Shown here piece after piece: positions 41,004 through 53,696 of a DNA stretch of 64,000 bases (the stretch's first letter is position 1; every line of letters starts with the position of its first letter). The notes under the pieces are model-generated. The model did not search any database and was not told where the DNA came from. It was given only the letters and a program-made list of their open reading frames with translations. The DNA comes from Lampris incognitus (taxonomy: Eukaryota; Chordata; Actinopteri; Lampriformes; Lampridae), in contig NC_079211.1 in assembly GCF_029633865.1 (NCBI RefSeq), positions 141,899,345 through 141,963,344 of the forward strand, read 5' to 3'. The position numbers and the translations under genes are program-made.

Positions 41004-41208
41004 CAGGGCTGGGTAACCAGGGGCCATGGAGAGCCATGTGTCTGCAGGTTTTCATTCCAGCCGGACTCCACACCAGGTGACTTCACTGATACATTCCTCC
41101 TCTTTGGTCGAAGGGTTGCTAATCAGTGACCTCACCTGGTGTGGAGTCCGGCTGGAGGGAAAACCTGCATACACATGGCTCTCCATGGCCCCTGGTTACC
41201 CACCCCTG
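41004..41208. mobile_element. hAT-type foldback MITE inside the gypsy element
   Basis: Long inverted arms (CAGGGCTGGGTAACCAGGGG near the left, CCCCTGGTTACCCACCCCTG at the right; ACTCCACACCAGGTGA against TCACCTGGTGTGGAGT inside). Flanked by GTCTACAC on both sides (40996-41003 and 41209-41216), an 8-bp hAT-length duplication. Confidence 0.85.
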
Positions 41209-43513
41209 GTCTACACGTTAACCCAGAGGTCAAACCAGTAGCCCAGCCACTCAGGCGAATTCCATTTAACCTCCGGGGGGCAGTAGAGTCAAGAATAAAG
41301 GAATTGGAGGATTTGGACATTATTGAACCAGTGAACGGGCCCACCCCGTGGGTGAATCCGGTCGTGATTGTCCCAAAACCCGGAAATGATGTCCGACTTT
41401 GCCTTGATATGAGACGGGCCAACGAGGCCATAGTGAGGGAACGCTTCCCAATCCCCACTGTGGATGGGCATGGAGCTGATGAGTATGTGAGGTTTGTGGC
41501 GGTGAACGCAACGCCGAGAGCACTCACCACCCGAGAAGTGGAGGAAGCGTCTGCCGCTGACCCAGAGCTTCATGAGGTACGCGAAGCCATAGCGACTGGA
41601 CACTTTGAAAAGTGCCAACCGTATGCTGTCATTGTAAAGTGAGCTATGCACAGTGGGACATCTTGTTCTGAGAGGCACACGCATAGTGGTGCCAAAAGGC
41701 CTTGCGGATGCGGGCACTTGCACTAGGCCATGAGGGACATCTGGGTATCGTGGGAACAAAGCAGCATCTCAGGACAAAAGTGCGGTGGCCTGGCATGGAT
41801 AGGGCTGCGGAGAGACACTGTAAAGCCTGCCACGGATGTCAGATAGTGGCTAGACCTGACCCACCTGAACCGCTGAGACCCACACCGCTACCTGATGGAC
41901 CCTGGCGGGATGTCGCCGTTGACCTACCGGGGCCTCTCCCGTCTAACCACTCCATTTTAGTGGTAGTAGACTATTTCAGCCGGTATTACGGATATGACGT
42001 CATGACCACCACCACATCAGAGAGGGTCATAGACAGCGTGGAGTAAATATTCAGTCGACATGGACTGCCAGTCACAATCAAGTCTGACAATGGACCTCAG
42101 TTCAGATCTGAACAAGTTAGACTGTACTGCGAGGAAAACGGCATCACACACATGAAAACCACACCGAAATACGCTCAGGCCAACGGAGGAGTTGAGCGTC
42201 AGGACGCGTCACCGCTGAAGAGGATTGGGATTGCTCAACCAGAGGGACCGGATCGGAAGAAAGAACCGAGGAAATATGTGACAATCTACAGGGGCATCCT
42301 CCATCCCTCAAGGGGTAAAAGCCCTGCGGAAATGCTTTTCAAGCGAAAGATGAGAGGAAAGCCAGCTGAACCGACTGAAGGGAACACAGGTCAGGAAGTG
42401 CGCGACCGTGACGCCGAGCAAAAGGCTGAGAGTCAGCTGTATGCAGACCCACGCAGAGGAGCGCAGAGGTCAGAGGTCAGTGTCGGTGGTACTGTTCTCC
42501 CGAGACGGGACACAACTGACAGGTTCTCCACCACATTCAACGCCACACCGCACAAGAGCATCAGCAGGACCGGAAACAACGTGGTGCGGTGGAATCACCA
42601 ACAGGAGCACGGGATTCGAGAAACAGCACCTTCGTTAAGAGATACGAAGGAAATAGACTGAAACGAGGGACATTTCAAGAAGAGGGGGAAATACAGGAAG
42701 CCGAGGATACAGAAATCAGAGGGGCAACAGAAGAACACACACACGCCACCGATACTCAAGAGTCCACAAACCCAGCAGGGCTCTGACGTACAAATACAGG
42801 CAGGCGTGCCAGACAGGCCGCCGAGGATCAAGCCAACACCCAGCAGACTGTCTGACTGGGTTTTAAAGTGATGAGGGATTCTCACTAGTTAATGTGTTCG
42901 GGGAAAAAAAAGAGTTTCTACAATGTTTCTGATTTGAAAATACTGTAAGGATACGCTGATTTATAACGTACAGGTAATAATTTGAGGATACAGTGATTTG
43001 GTTTCTTAAAATAAAAAAAGTTATCTGATGTTATAACGGCTATGACTGCTGCGAGGTGTCAAACGATGTTTTGAGAACTACTGTAATATGGTTTAATATG
43101 CAATAGCTGCATTAATGTGTGTACAATCCTCAGCTGTACTTTTTGGCTAATTAGAGTGTAATGCCAAGAAAAGGGGGGCTGTCATGTCTGTGGTTACCAC
43201 GCCCCTCAGGGTGGGAAGGGCATTGTGGGTAGGCTCGTGCCACTTCGCTCTCTAATAAAGCGCGCCCGGCAAGAGGCCGCAAATCCGATGTGTCGTCCAA
43301 GTTATTGAGATTAAATTCTGTATAAGCTGCTTAATTCAGCAGTAAAGTAGAGATGCGACATGCCCCAAATATAGCAATTTTTAAATCTAGGTAAAAAAAA
43401 AATTTCTTTTTTTCTTGTGCCTATGGTTGAGCATTCAAACTTGCACCTTATTCCTACTGCACTTTAATTCTGGAAGTAGATCTGTAGTCACTCCCTGTGG
43501 GCAAGTGACTATG

Positions 43514-43515
<2 letters not shown>

Positions 43516-43565
<50 letters not shown>

Positions 43566-43660
43566 AGATAGATATAGATATAGATAGATATAGATATATA
43601 GGTATATATAGATATATAGGTATATATAGGTATATATAGGTATAGGTATATATAGGTATG
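43516..43660. repeat. (TA)n/(TAGA)n microsatellite
   Basis: TA run followed by TATAGA and TATAGG variants in the LINE 3' UTR. Confidence 0.95.
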
Positions 43661-44905
43661 TATTTTGTTTTTATGGTATCTATCTTTTAATCTTTTAATT
43701 ATATTACTCTTTTTGATTACTAATTCAAGGTACATTTTATGTACTTTGTGCTCTTTTAATTATATTTTATATACGGTTGTTTTTATTTACTCTCTTTTAA
43801 TTATATTTCATATGGTTGTTCCTTTTCTGGTTTTATTTGTGTAAAGCACACTGAATGTCCTTGTGTACGAAATGTGCTATATAAATAAACGTGCTCGCTT
43901 TACTGAAATGCTTTACTGAAGCGCTTAAGTTCACGATACTGGATTTGGTGCAAGTACTCCTGCGGTGCCTGCTATTCAACGCACTTCTTCTTGGTAGCCA
44001 CAGGGGGGCAGTGTTGCACCGCTGATTGTGGGAATACCGTGCTGTCAAAATGACCTGCAATGAAAAAGTGGGATAAGCTGGACCTCGTTCACTAATGTGA
44101 GTGCAAGATATTTCAGTTTGCTGCAGGTGATGTGTACTTATATTTAGAAATGTTTTGGTAATGGTACTCAAACCGCAACAGAAGCGATGATCCGTTCAGC
44201 GCCACTACAAATGGGTCATTAGCGGCCCGGTGAATGTTTCCCAAAACTAATTACATCTCAGACAGCTTCACGAGCAGGAACAAGGTCGCTGAGAGTTTGT
44301 TGGACTGATTACTCCCCCCCCCCCCTTTGTGACTGGCAAATCCACAGCTAGTGATCCAGGGCGCTCTCGAGGTGTTACTGGCTGGCAACGGATTGTCTTC
44401 CCAGTCCTAGGTGGAGATGGACTGCGTTAGGTAGAAGGGAAAGGCGGGGTGTGACCTTTGGTTGTTGCTCTCGCAGCCAAGCTGTTAAATATTTATCTTG
44501 GATACACGGCAAGAGCTGAGAGCGGTCTCGGATCCCAGAGAGGCGGAATTCCCCAGCAGGCCGGGAGGATATCTCGGGCACTTTGGGAGTTGAAACGGAC
44601 GGACGGGCTTCTCACTTATCGGGGAGTTCGACGGAGATGACCGTCCAAGAAGAGACACTCGCTTTACAGTAAGTGAGCGAGACCTTGAGTCATCTTAGGT
44701 AATGGTAACAACGTTCCTTTCATGCAACAGCGACAGTGAGATAGTGGGATACCGTGGCGCTGAAGTGGAAATCACCGGTAACTGGTTAGCCTGTTATCTC
44801 GTCTTCCTTCCTTTGCGACCATTTTTCTCTCTCCCCGCTGGTTGGGTCATGGGAATTTCTTTGGAACAGAACATGGAAACATTGATTCTTCACCGAGGTC
44901 CTCGA

Positions 44906-45019
<114 letters not shown>

Positions 45020-45157
45020 TAAGTCTATGAATAATTATCTCACCTACATGGACAGATGGACCTTGTACAGTGACAGTGCATGACGCTAAGTCCATGAGTC
45101 ACGTGGCGCTCATGGAAAAGCACCCCGGGCCTCGCTTTTGCATCTGAAATAAAGGCG

Positions 45158-45194
<37 letters not shown>

Positions 45195-47869
45195 ACATCT
45201 GGGGCTATTGTTTCGCATAAACCTCAGGTATTGAGTGAACAAATTTATTGAATGTGTGTCAAACAGCCCTGTTTGTTTAGGTGGCTATGGAAATGGCCTC
45301 CCTTCTTTCCTGCTCTTAAAAACACTCAAGGGCGGTGCCACAGGGCCTGTGCCTGTATGGGAATCTCTATTATTTCCAGCTGTGGATGGAAACTATTACA
45401 GAGTCCCCTCTCCCAGATGAGCTTGAGCGTGGAGCCGTGGGTGGTTTTTTTTTTTTTTTTTTTTTTGCAGGACTTGCATTGTGCATGCATGCACAGACGC
45501 AGACGTGTGCACAAAACACACATGTGTGCACATGCGAACATACACCGCACACACACACACACATATGCGCGCCCACACATGCAGCCGAAAGTTCAGACGC
45601 GAGCTGAATCATTCGCTGAGGATAAAGGACCCCTGCTAGCCTGAGTCAGAGGAAAGATAGAGCGAGAGGGAGGGAGAGCGAGAGCGAGAGGGAGAGAGCG
45701 AGAGGGAGAGAGAGAGAGGGAGAGGGAGAGGGAGAGTGGGCGGCAGCAGTGGTTCCCTGTGCCTTCCCTCCTTTCTTTTCATTCTCTTCCCGTCTCTGTC
45801 TAGCTGCACTGAGGAGACCTCATTGCTCAGCCGGTACTGCAGTAAGTACTGTATAACTTGTGCTGCTACTTCACGCTATTACAGCCAGGGCTAGGCTCAC
45901 GATTAACCCAACCACAAGATGCTCACAATTAACCAACCTTGGACAGCCTTCTTTTTTCTTTCCAGCAGTAGAATAAAGCCTCTGTTGTTGCTATTGTGAG
46001 TTGGCAGAGGTATGAAGTGCTTGTCTGAACTGATGTTTTCTCAGCTGTCTGAACGTGAACGTGAACTGACCGATCAGAGCACGCCGTCGGTTGTCTTTTA
46101 GCCGCCTCTCGGCGGAGGCAGAAAACTCTGGGGAGAAAGTCAAGTGCATTGGACATTAACGCCCTAAACGCTACCACCTAAATGAGGACGTTCAGGCTAA
46201 AACATGTTGGAGGCTGTCTAGAATCCACGAAGGTGATCTAACGCGTTGCTCGTCGGTGATCGCTCTGAAATGTCTGGGGTATTCTGTTGTTGTTTTTTGT
46301 TTTTTTTTGCCCCGGTGTTGTTTGGCAACAGTTGAACAACAGGAACTTGAGGGGCACCAGATCGGAGGGAGGATGAAAGGAGAGCCACCTTAGGGTAGAT
46401 GTCAGTCTCTCGCTGTCTGTAGTTCAGAAAGTTCTCATCATCAGACCGCCAAGGTACCGGTCCCTGTTGTGTCCGTGTCTGCTTTGCTAACCGTATGCAT
46501 GTAATGGATGACTTTAACCCCCCCCCCCCCACGTGGGTTTTGGGCTTCACCTGCACACATAGTTGTGGCATTCGAGGTGGTACCCGAATAGCCTCGGCAA
46601 GTCTAGGATGGCCTCCTGGGCACTCGGCCCGTTGACATCCACTACGCTGCAGTGAACGGGAAGCCCCCTCGTAACTTATCAGCATCCCGGGAGCGGCGGG
46701 GGAAACGCCACTACACCCCCCCCCCCCCGAATGTTTGTCCTCATCAGCCGGCGGGGTGACCCGGAGGCCTGGGAGACGGACCTGCGGGCAGAGTTTTGTT
46801 TACCGGTGAAATAAACTCTGGCGCTTTTGTGTCTCCCTGAAAGGCATTCCACCAGCGCCACCTCAGAGCACGTCCCACGATGCTCCTGTCCTACATGACA
46901 AAGGCCTGTGCGGGCTCCTTTCTCCGAATCAGTCGACACGCTTTCGCTTACGTGCATGTCCGGCGTTTAATGGTCAGCACTGCCGGATCTTGTTGAAGGA
47001 GAACTTTCGTTTGTTAATTCGAACACCGCCTGACTTGCTCCCCGGCTTCCTGCCTGGCAGAGGGAAAGCTCTCCCTTGGTAGTGGGTGAAGCAGAAAAGG
47101 GAGAAGAACAACAGTGCTATGGTGAGGAAGTGGTGTATTTTTATGATTATGTAACAGATTTATGTCGTGGGGTATTCAGTCGTAAGGATCTTTTGGCCGC
47201 CGGGCTTCTAATGAGCCTCACGGTTGCTCCGTAGTAACATCCTGGTACATACCCCTCACTGTGTCGGGACAATGGACCGGCCTCTGCAATGAGGCCACGA
47301 CATAGCATCGGCCTGAGCTGTGCTAATTCATTTGTCATGAGCGAACCGAGAGGCACACGGAGTCAGGCGATGCGATATACGACTCTCCCCCTCCGCCCTA
47401 GATGATGTGGTTCCTCGGCCGTAGAGGTGACGGCGGAGGGGGGAAGCGTGTGTCTGTGCGGTCAGGAGAACGAGACGAGGGGGAACGGGTAACCAGTGTG
47501 AGAGGGTTTGTGTCCTGGGCCAGAGCCGCCATGGCCTCTTGCGTGGTTACCTCGTTCAGCTGCAGAGTGACAGGGTGTCAGATGTGGTCACAGCAGGACG
47601 GATGTCTTGTTCATGTGGCTACAGACCCCGATAAGGACTCGGCCCCTGCGCAGCTCCCGACTCGGTTTCGGTGTTGGGTAAAAACAACCCTGTGAGGAGG
47701 CAGCGTACATGCTCGGTAAACGGATATGGGCATTCTCCTCCTGCGTTTCACTCCAGCCGAGCCAGACCACTGAATTATTAAAAAAGTTGACTCCTTCGAT
47801 CCCAAATTGGAACTGGCCAGGGCACATAAACTGTCTCACTCTCTCTCTTAACACGCACACACAAACACT

Positions 47870-48240
47870 TGTTTCACTATCCTTCTGAGGACCCCTCATT
47901 GACTACATTCATTTCCTAGCCCTTAACCCTAACCTTAACCAGGCAAACTACATGCCTAACCCTAACCCTTACCCTAACCTTAACCTAACCCTAACCCTTA
48001 CCCTAACCTTAACCTAACCCTAACCCTTACTCTAACCTTAACCTAACCCTAATTCTAACCTTAACCCTAAAACCAAGTCCCAACCCTAAAATAGACCCTT
48101 TAACTTGTGAGGACCTCTAAAAGGGCCACACAAGGTAGGTGGTTTCTGGTTTTTCTGTCCTAATGAGGACATTGGTCCACATTAGGATAGTTAAACATGT
48201 GTACACACACACACGCACACACACACACACACACACACAC
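47870..48240 (-). repeat. Dispersed repeat with telomere-like CCCTAA units
   Basis: From CACTATCCTTCTGAGGACCC through at least ten CCCTAA/CCTTAA units (47930-48070) to TTGTGAGGACC, GGTTTTTCTGTCCTAATGAG and a CA microsatellite. It is the reverse of the repeat at 28130-28440. Confidence 0.8.
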
Positions 48241-48365
48241 GTTATAGAGACGAGAGCAGCCTTGAACTTGAGTAAATTTGAATCGTGTATGTTGTTATTT
48301 TATAACTTGTGTAATCCAGTTAGCTCTGTGAGGCCCTGTTTACACTGGGCATTAACATCCATCTT

Positions 48366-48545
48366 GGGCGTCCGGGTGGCATGGTGATCTATTCTGTTGC
48401 CTATTGGGTCTATTCGGTGGTTCTAATCCCCGTGTTACCTCTGGATTGGTCTGGAGTCCCTACAGACACAATTAGCCATGTCTGCGGCACTAGCACCTCC
48501 TCTGGTCGGTCAAGGCCGGATACAATTGGGGAGAAAGGGGGGGGG
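48366..48545 (+). mobile_element. tRNA-derived SINE (family A), internally deleted
   Basis: Head GGGCGTCCGGGTGGCATGGT, then GGTTCTAATCCCCGTGTTAC, GCACTAGCACCTCCTCTGGT and directly the end ATACAATTGGGGAGAAAGGG. The middle block is missing. Confidence 0.75.
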
Positions 48546-50085
48546 CATGCATCTTGGGTGATGTGTTAGTTCACACCTGGCATTAGAATGTGTCTCCACA
48601 GGCGTCTCGAGTGGCCACATGTGTTAAGAGCTCACTTCCCCACTCTATATGCACATAAACATGTACACCATTTCTGTTTGCAAAGACCAAATGCATTGTT
48701 GTTTTTAACCGGTGGGAGGCCGCAATGCACTTCCCGTGCCTAGGCTGCTGGGAATTAAAAGAAGAAGAAGAAGTTTGCAGTGAACTTGGCGTGCAGGCAA
48801 AATCAAAACAAAACAGACCAGGTCTACTCCTTTCCGTGTTCCAGCCAAACCAAATCTCCCAAGATGTGTGATGCACTCGTGTATATCTCTAGGGGCTTTT
48901 CAGAACTTTCATACTAATTGACGTTGGCGTGAGTAAGCACTTCGGCTAACGCAGAGGACGTCAGTTGAGTCGGTGGTCCTTCAGTGCGGCCCAGGACACG
49001 TTCATGTTGTTGTTATTCGTCCGTCGCAGCAACGAGGACCATATAGTCATCCTGTGATGGATGACTGGTGACTTGCACGATGATTAAAGTGAGGAAGAGT
49101 TGCGCATCATCAGCCTCACTCTCTCGTCCGAGACCACCTTGCTACCAGTGGCAAGACTAGCGAGACGACTGGCAGTGCTAAAAGAATGTGGCCGTATGTG
49201 GCCCAAACCACCTCTGAATGTGTTCTGGGCGACTGGACCTCAATGCACCCTCGATGTGTCTTGGGTGTATTCATACCTGTATTTAGAACTGTCCACTTGT
49301 GACCGGCTCGCTCAAGACGCATGTTAATACCAGGTGTGAACAGGGCCCGAGTGAGTCGGCAGTCTATAGGTACGAGGTTGACTACGGCTAACTCAACCAC
49401 TCACCTGCACCATGGAAATGTAAGTCCAGACACCTGACACAAAACCAAAACATTGGCTTGTCAGCACGTTGGAGTTCAGGTTGTGCATTTTTGTGTTTGT
49501 CTTCGTTGGCAAGGACTGTGGGCAAACCGGAAATCCTTGTTTCGTGCAGCCAGAACTCCAGCGCGTCACTCCTTGCGCCTGACTTGTTGTTGGTTCCGTG
49601 GTTTTACTTCTGTTTTGTTTTAGCGCCTCGCTTGATGCATCAAGCTGAAGACTTTGAATGTAAACTCTTACCCCGCGCATTCTCCTATCGTCTGCTTTGA
49701 CTATTTCATTCTGATAGTGCCATCGAAAGGGCACACAGAAACACGCGCCCGTCTGCCATTAATGGTCAAAGTCAAACAGCAGCGACTTCCTGTAAACATC
49801 ACACCTCATGGCACTGTAGATATGTTACAGCAGGAGGAGGGGCGGGGGGGCGGCAGGGGAGGTATGTGTGTGTGTGTGTGTTTGGAGGGGAGGGGGGGGG
49901 GGGCAAAGACATGTCTGAGTCTGAGCAGACCAGTCCTGGGTCCACTCTCTGTGGTATCCATGGGGGTGGACCACGTCAGTGACTAACGCCTTGGAGAAGC
50001 TTCAAGTGTTCCCAGAACAGAGAGATCTCTTATTCTCTCCCCTTGTCCCTTTGACTAGCCAGGGACCTGGCATCTGTGCACCCCC

Positions 50086-50088
<3 letters not shown>

Positions 50089-50180
<92 letters not shown>
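50089..50180. repeat. (CA)46 microsatellite
   Basis: Pure CA for about 92 bases. Confidence 0.97.
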
Positions 50181-50183
<3 letters not shown>

Positions 50184-50546
50184 TACAAACATGCACAGGC
50201 CTTTGCACAAAGGAGAGGGGAAACATGGGAGCGAGAAAAAGAAAGTTAAGAGATGTGGGTGTTGGGGAGGTAGGGTGGTGGTGTTTTGGGGGTGGGGGTG
50301 TCTGAGTAGTCCAGTCTTTGGCCAGTGTGGAGTCTTTGGGAGGTGGAGGTGATGAACTATTTGCATTTCCCGTTCGTTAACCCCGCTGTGTGAAATATCA
50401 CCTTATCACAACAATGGGCCTTCTTCATTGAAGAAGGTGCCCCGCGCTGACGAGCCAAGAGGAGGGTGCCTTTTGAACAGGGCCTTAGAGGTTGCTATGG
50501 CGATGCCTGTCAACCGGGAAGTCCTTCACAGGCGGAGCAAGCACTC

Positions 50547-50692
<146 letters not shown>

Positions 50693-51050
50693 TGTGTGCT
50701 CTGGTTAGTTTCATGAAAGAGAGAGCACGGACAGGATTACTCTCTGAAATATTACATTATCATACACCACTGAACAGGCCAGCGCCGGACAGACGTGTGT
50801 TGTGTGGTTGCTGCCATTGCCCTCGGTGAGTACCAAGTTCTTCCGCAGTCGTGCGTGCGGTAGATTAAACTTATCAGATAAGGACTCTGAACGTTGGACG
50901 TGCGTGGTCCTATGACTGGCAGGTTGTGCCGCTGCAGTCTGTTTTCATGTCAGGGTTGAGTAACCTGCCTTGACTGCTTAGTGGCTTATGTGCTAATTGA
51001 TGGGATTAGTGCTACAGGCTTTCCCAGGAATTTGTCAATGCCCTAAAAAA

Positions 51051-51068
51051 GAGAGGGAGGGAGAGAGA

Positions 51069-51137
<69 letters not shown>

Positions 51138-51146
51138 AGAAGAGGG
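51051..51146. repeat. (GA)n microsatellite
   Basis: GA-rich for about 96 bases with a few GGGA variants. Confidence 0.95.
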
Positions 51147-51697
51147 CAAGTCTGAGGATGAAAACATACAGGAGGGCTTTAAAGTCTACCTGAAGACAAG
51201 CCCCCTTGGTAATCACTGAGCGGTGTGATTTGTACGGCGTTGATTGGGTGGGTGGGGGGCAGTCCAGGCCCCACGGTGAACGAAGCGGGTTTTGGCTTTT
51301 TGAGGCAAGTGCAGAAGAGGGCAGCTCACGGGCACACCCTCATGTTCACCCACAGGAGCAGGAAGGGAAGGTGCTATCGGCATTGTTACTCAACATGCCA
51401 TGTCTCGTTGCCCTTCCCCGCTGGTACGGCCCGCCACACCGGCAGCTTCAGCGAAGAGGTTTTCTAATGAGGCGATGGCAAACTATGTTCCCCGCCGGGC
51501 CGGTTTCCCATCCTGCTCCAGAAACATCACGCCCCACGTCCCCCTCCCCCCCCCCCAGGTTCGCCCAGTCGTCACCTAGAGACCCTTTCTGCCGCTGAGA
51601 TCATTTCCACACCCTGCTCTGATCCCCTTTGTGATAAAGCTGAGGGCGCCCCCCACGATCTCCGCAGGCTTTGCTCGAGTTTGAATATGCAAAATGA

Positions 51698-51699
<2 letters not shown>

Positions 51700-51757
<58 letters not shown>
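51700..51757. repeat. (TG)n microsatellite
   Basis: About 28 TG units. Confidence 0.95.
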
Positions 51758-51760
<3 letters not shown>

Positions 51761-52386
51761 ATCATAGTGTGCACTTCCTCGCAGCATCTCAGGCAGATTA
51801 TGATGACTATTTTGCACTTGATCATCCACCTGAAATAACGAAACAGATTCCCGTGACGTCATCGTTCCTTTTTTTTGGCTGCAGCGTATCCCCGCGGGAA
51901 ATCGAGCTCCCCCCCGATACTGGATCAAAGCTCACCTCCGGCGTCTTCATTGACAAGGAACGCCAGGCTCCGGCTCCGGCTCCGGCTGCCGAGCAGATAA
52001 AGGGAGCACCATACATGGAGGTGAAGCAGTTGCCTCCTGATAAATGTGTGTATCCCCCAATAACCGCATATCGTAAACTTGCGGCTCCAGGACCTTGTAT
52101 GGTCTACGCCTGCGTTCTCACATCTGCCAAGTTGCAGAGGGGACGGACTCCGTGATCGCCCTCGCAGGACCTCTCGCAAGCTCTCGCATAGCTGCGCGGT
52201 GACTCACCAAATATGTTTGGAGATAAACGCCGGTTTTTATTTATTCACCAAATGTGTTCGTAATTGCCCTCGTCGCAGTTTCTTCGGGGAGGGCCGTTTC
52301 CCCGTTTAGATGTCAACGGTTTGTGTTTCTGACCAGGGCCTCCCCTGCCCATCTGTCATTCTTGTGGGGGGGGGGGTAGAAGATGG

Positions 52387-52521
52387 TGTAACCGGTTATT
52401 TTCTTGCCCGGTGCGGGATTCGATGCGGGGTGTACTGCACCACAAGGCGACATCACTGACCGCTCGGATAAAGGGTCAGACCCGTTGGCTAGGGGCTAAC
52501 GGGTCTTATTAGTAGTTTACA
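52387..52521 (-). mobile_element. Solo-LTR-like copy with tRNA-like core
   Basis: 135 bp, TGTAACCGG to GTTTACA, about 90% or more like the unit at 2675-2809. The flanks (GATGG, GTCGT) show no clear target duplication. Confidence 0.6.
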
Positions 52522-53696
52522 GTCGTCACCCTCTCCCGGAAGCGCGCCCTCGCGCTTTGTTATTCCCGCGCTCCGGAGAGACTTCTGAGGATCTGCACGC
52601 TTCCGGATCCCACCGCTGCCACCAGTGTAACCGAGGGTTTGTAGATGTCGCCTATACTGTATGTATGAAACTGTAACATAACAAATACGGAGGTTCCACT
52701 TTCACTTTATTTGCATTCTTCCCCCAACAGAACTCCGCAGCAACAACACTGCGTACAGCACTTCCGCTCTCTCTTCAGCCTTCAAAATAAGAGCTCAAGG
52801 CATACGCTGCGGCAACAGCTTATAACAGGAACTTAAAATCACTAACAGGCAAGTCCAGAAAAATAGGTTACAACAGTAATCGCGGAGTACTTTTGCTCTC
52901 TTTTTCAATCGCTGTGCAATACGGCGGCCTCGCCTTCTGAAGGTCAGGTTTACAACCGCGAACGCAAATAATATGGCCACCTTGGACAAACGAGAAGCGT
53001 GTGTGTTTTTTCTTCTTTCCCGCGGGTTCTCCTCGTGTACACAAGACACACGTGTGTAAGACACGGAGCGGCTCACTGGACTGTGCTCAGCAGCTCCCAA
53101 CTCACGCAGTCGATGATTAACCCGGCCTTTCGGCTCAGCACACCGCTACACCGCTGACCGCAGGTCGTCGCCGGTCCCGGTGGGTGCACTAAACGTCTCC
53201 ATCTTACTGCGTTTGAGATAAAGAAGTATATTTTTGACATGCCGGCTCGTTTTCCCGTCGGGCCGCTCGTTTGTAACCCTCCCGACGCACCGCCGATTAC
53301 AGAAGTTCAGGGTTCACCCGTATGACCATGAGTCATCGGGCTTCTATGCGTGGCCCTCTTGACAGTTTTCTTTCCGGCACGAACAATGCGAGGAGCCCTT
53401 TATGTGGGTTAGGAGGAGGTCTGCGGCCGGGGCCGGCCCCCAGCCGCAGAGAAAAACCTGACCACATCCCTCATGGGAAGCAGGGCAAGAAGCGAGCGAA
53501 CGGACGGCGGGTAGAGAGTCACAGAATACCCAAATCATTTGATCTTATCCCAGCTCTGGAAAAGAGCTCGGACACAGGGGACCGTCTAGAAAGGTAATTT
53601 AACAGCGATTAACGGCGAATGGACCGCATGATATAGCGCTCTCCTGGTGGACCGACCGTGCAAAGTGCTTTACAGCGTTATGCCTCACAGTCACCC

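Larger units (their letters stand above)
39159..43360 (+). mobile_element. Ty3/gypsy LTR retrotransposon, old and broken
   Basis: LTRs of 181 bp at 39159-39339 and 43180-43360 start TGTCATGTCT and end in CA, with target duplication TGCCC (39154-39158, 43361-43365). TTGGCGACGAGG follows the left LTR and a purine run precedes the right one. Remains of gag (39399-39985), protease (about 40615-40900), reverse transcriptase (about 41220-41470) and integrase (about 41700-42660) are visible. The coding part is broken in several places. LTRs differ at roughly a tenth of positions by eye, so it is an old fossil. It sits in the LINE above. Confidence 0.85.
37100..43900 (+). mobile_element. Decayed LINE (L2/CR1-like reverse transcriptase), split by an LTR element
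   Basis: Endonuclease-like residues near 37230 (VLLGHFNLNI), a linker RECRKAERKWRKTKLQICYD near 37360 and the reverse transcriptase at 38169-38600 (VAMTCGIPQGSVLGPLLFNL, HSYAYDNQIYLALSPDD). The C-terminal part is at 38780-39150 (NWNKLPEDLRCA). Reading frames change several times and stops occur, so it is dead. The 3' end resumes after the LTR element at 43366 (CAAATATAGCAATTTTTAAA) and runs through AT-rich UTR to about 43900. Clade assignment is by eye. Confidence 0.75.

Noticed and set aside
40610-41130. Protease-like peptide considered as a separate host gene
   Set aside because: It lies between the two LTRs and matches the order of a gypsy pol region, so it is part of the fossil element.
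51694-52155. Plus-strand frame beginning in a TG repeat and continuing through SQADYDDYFALDHPPEITKQ
   Set aside because: The start comes from the microsatellite, there is no clear donor, no family is recognised, and the frame does not fit the exons at 62727 or 44637.
53322-53597. 91-codon plus-strand frame left of the gypsy element
   Set aside because: No recognisable domain, no convincing splice partner and no other support for coding.
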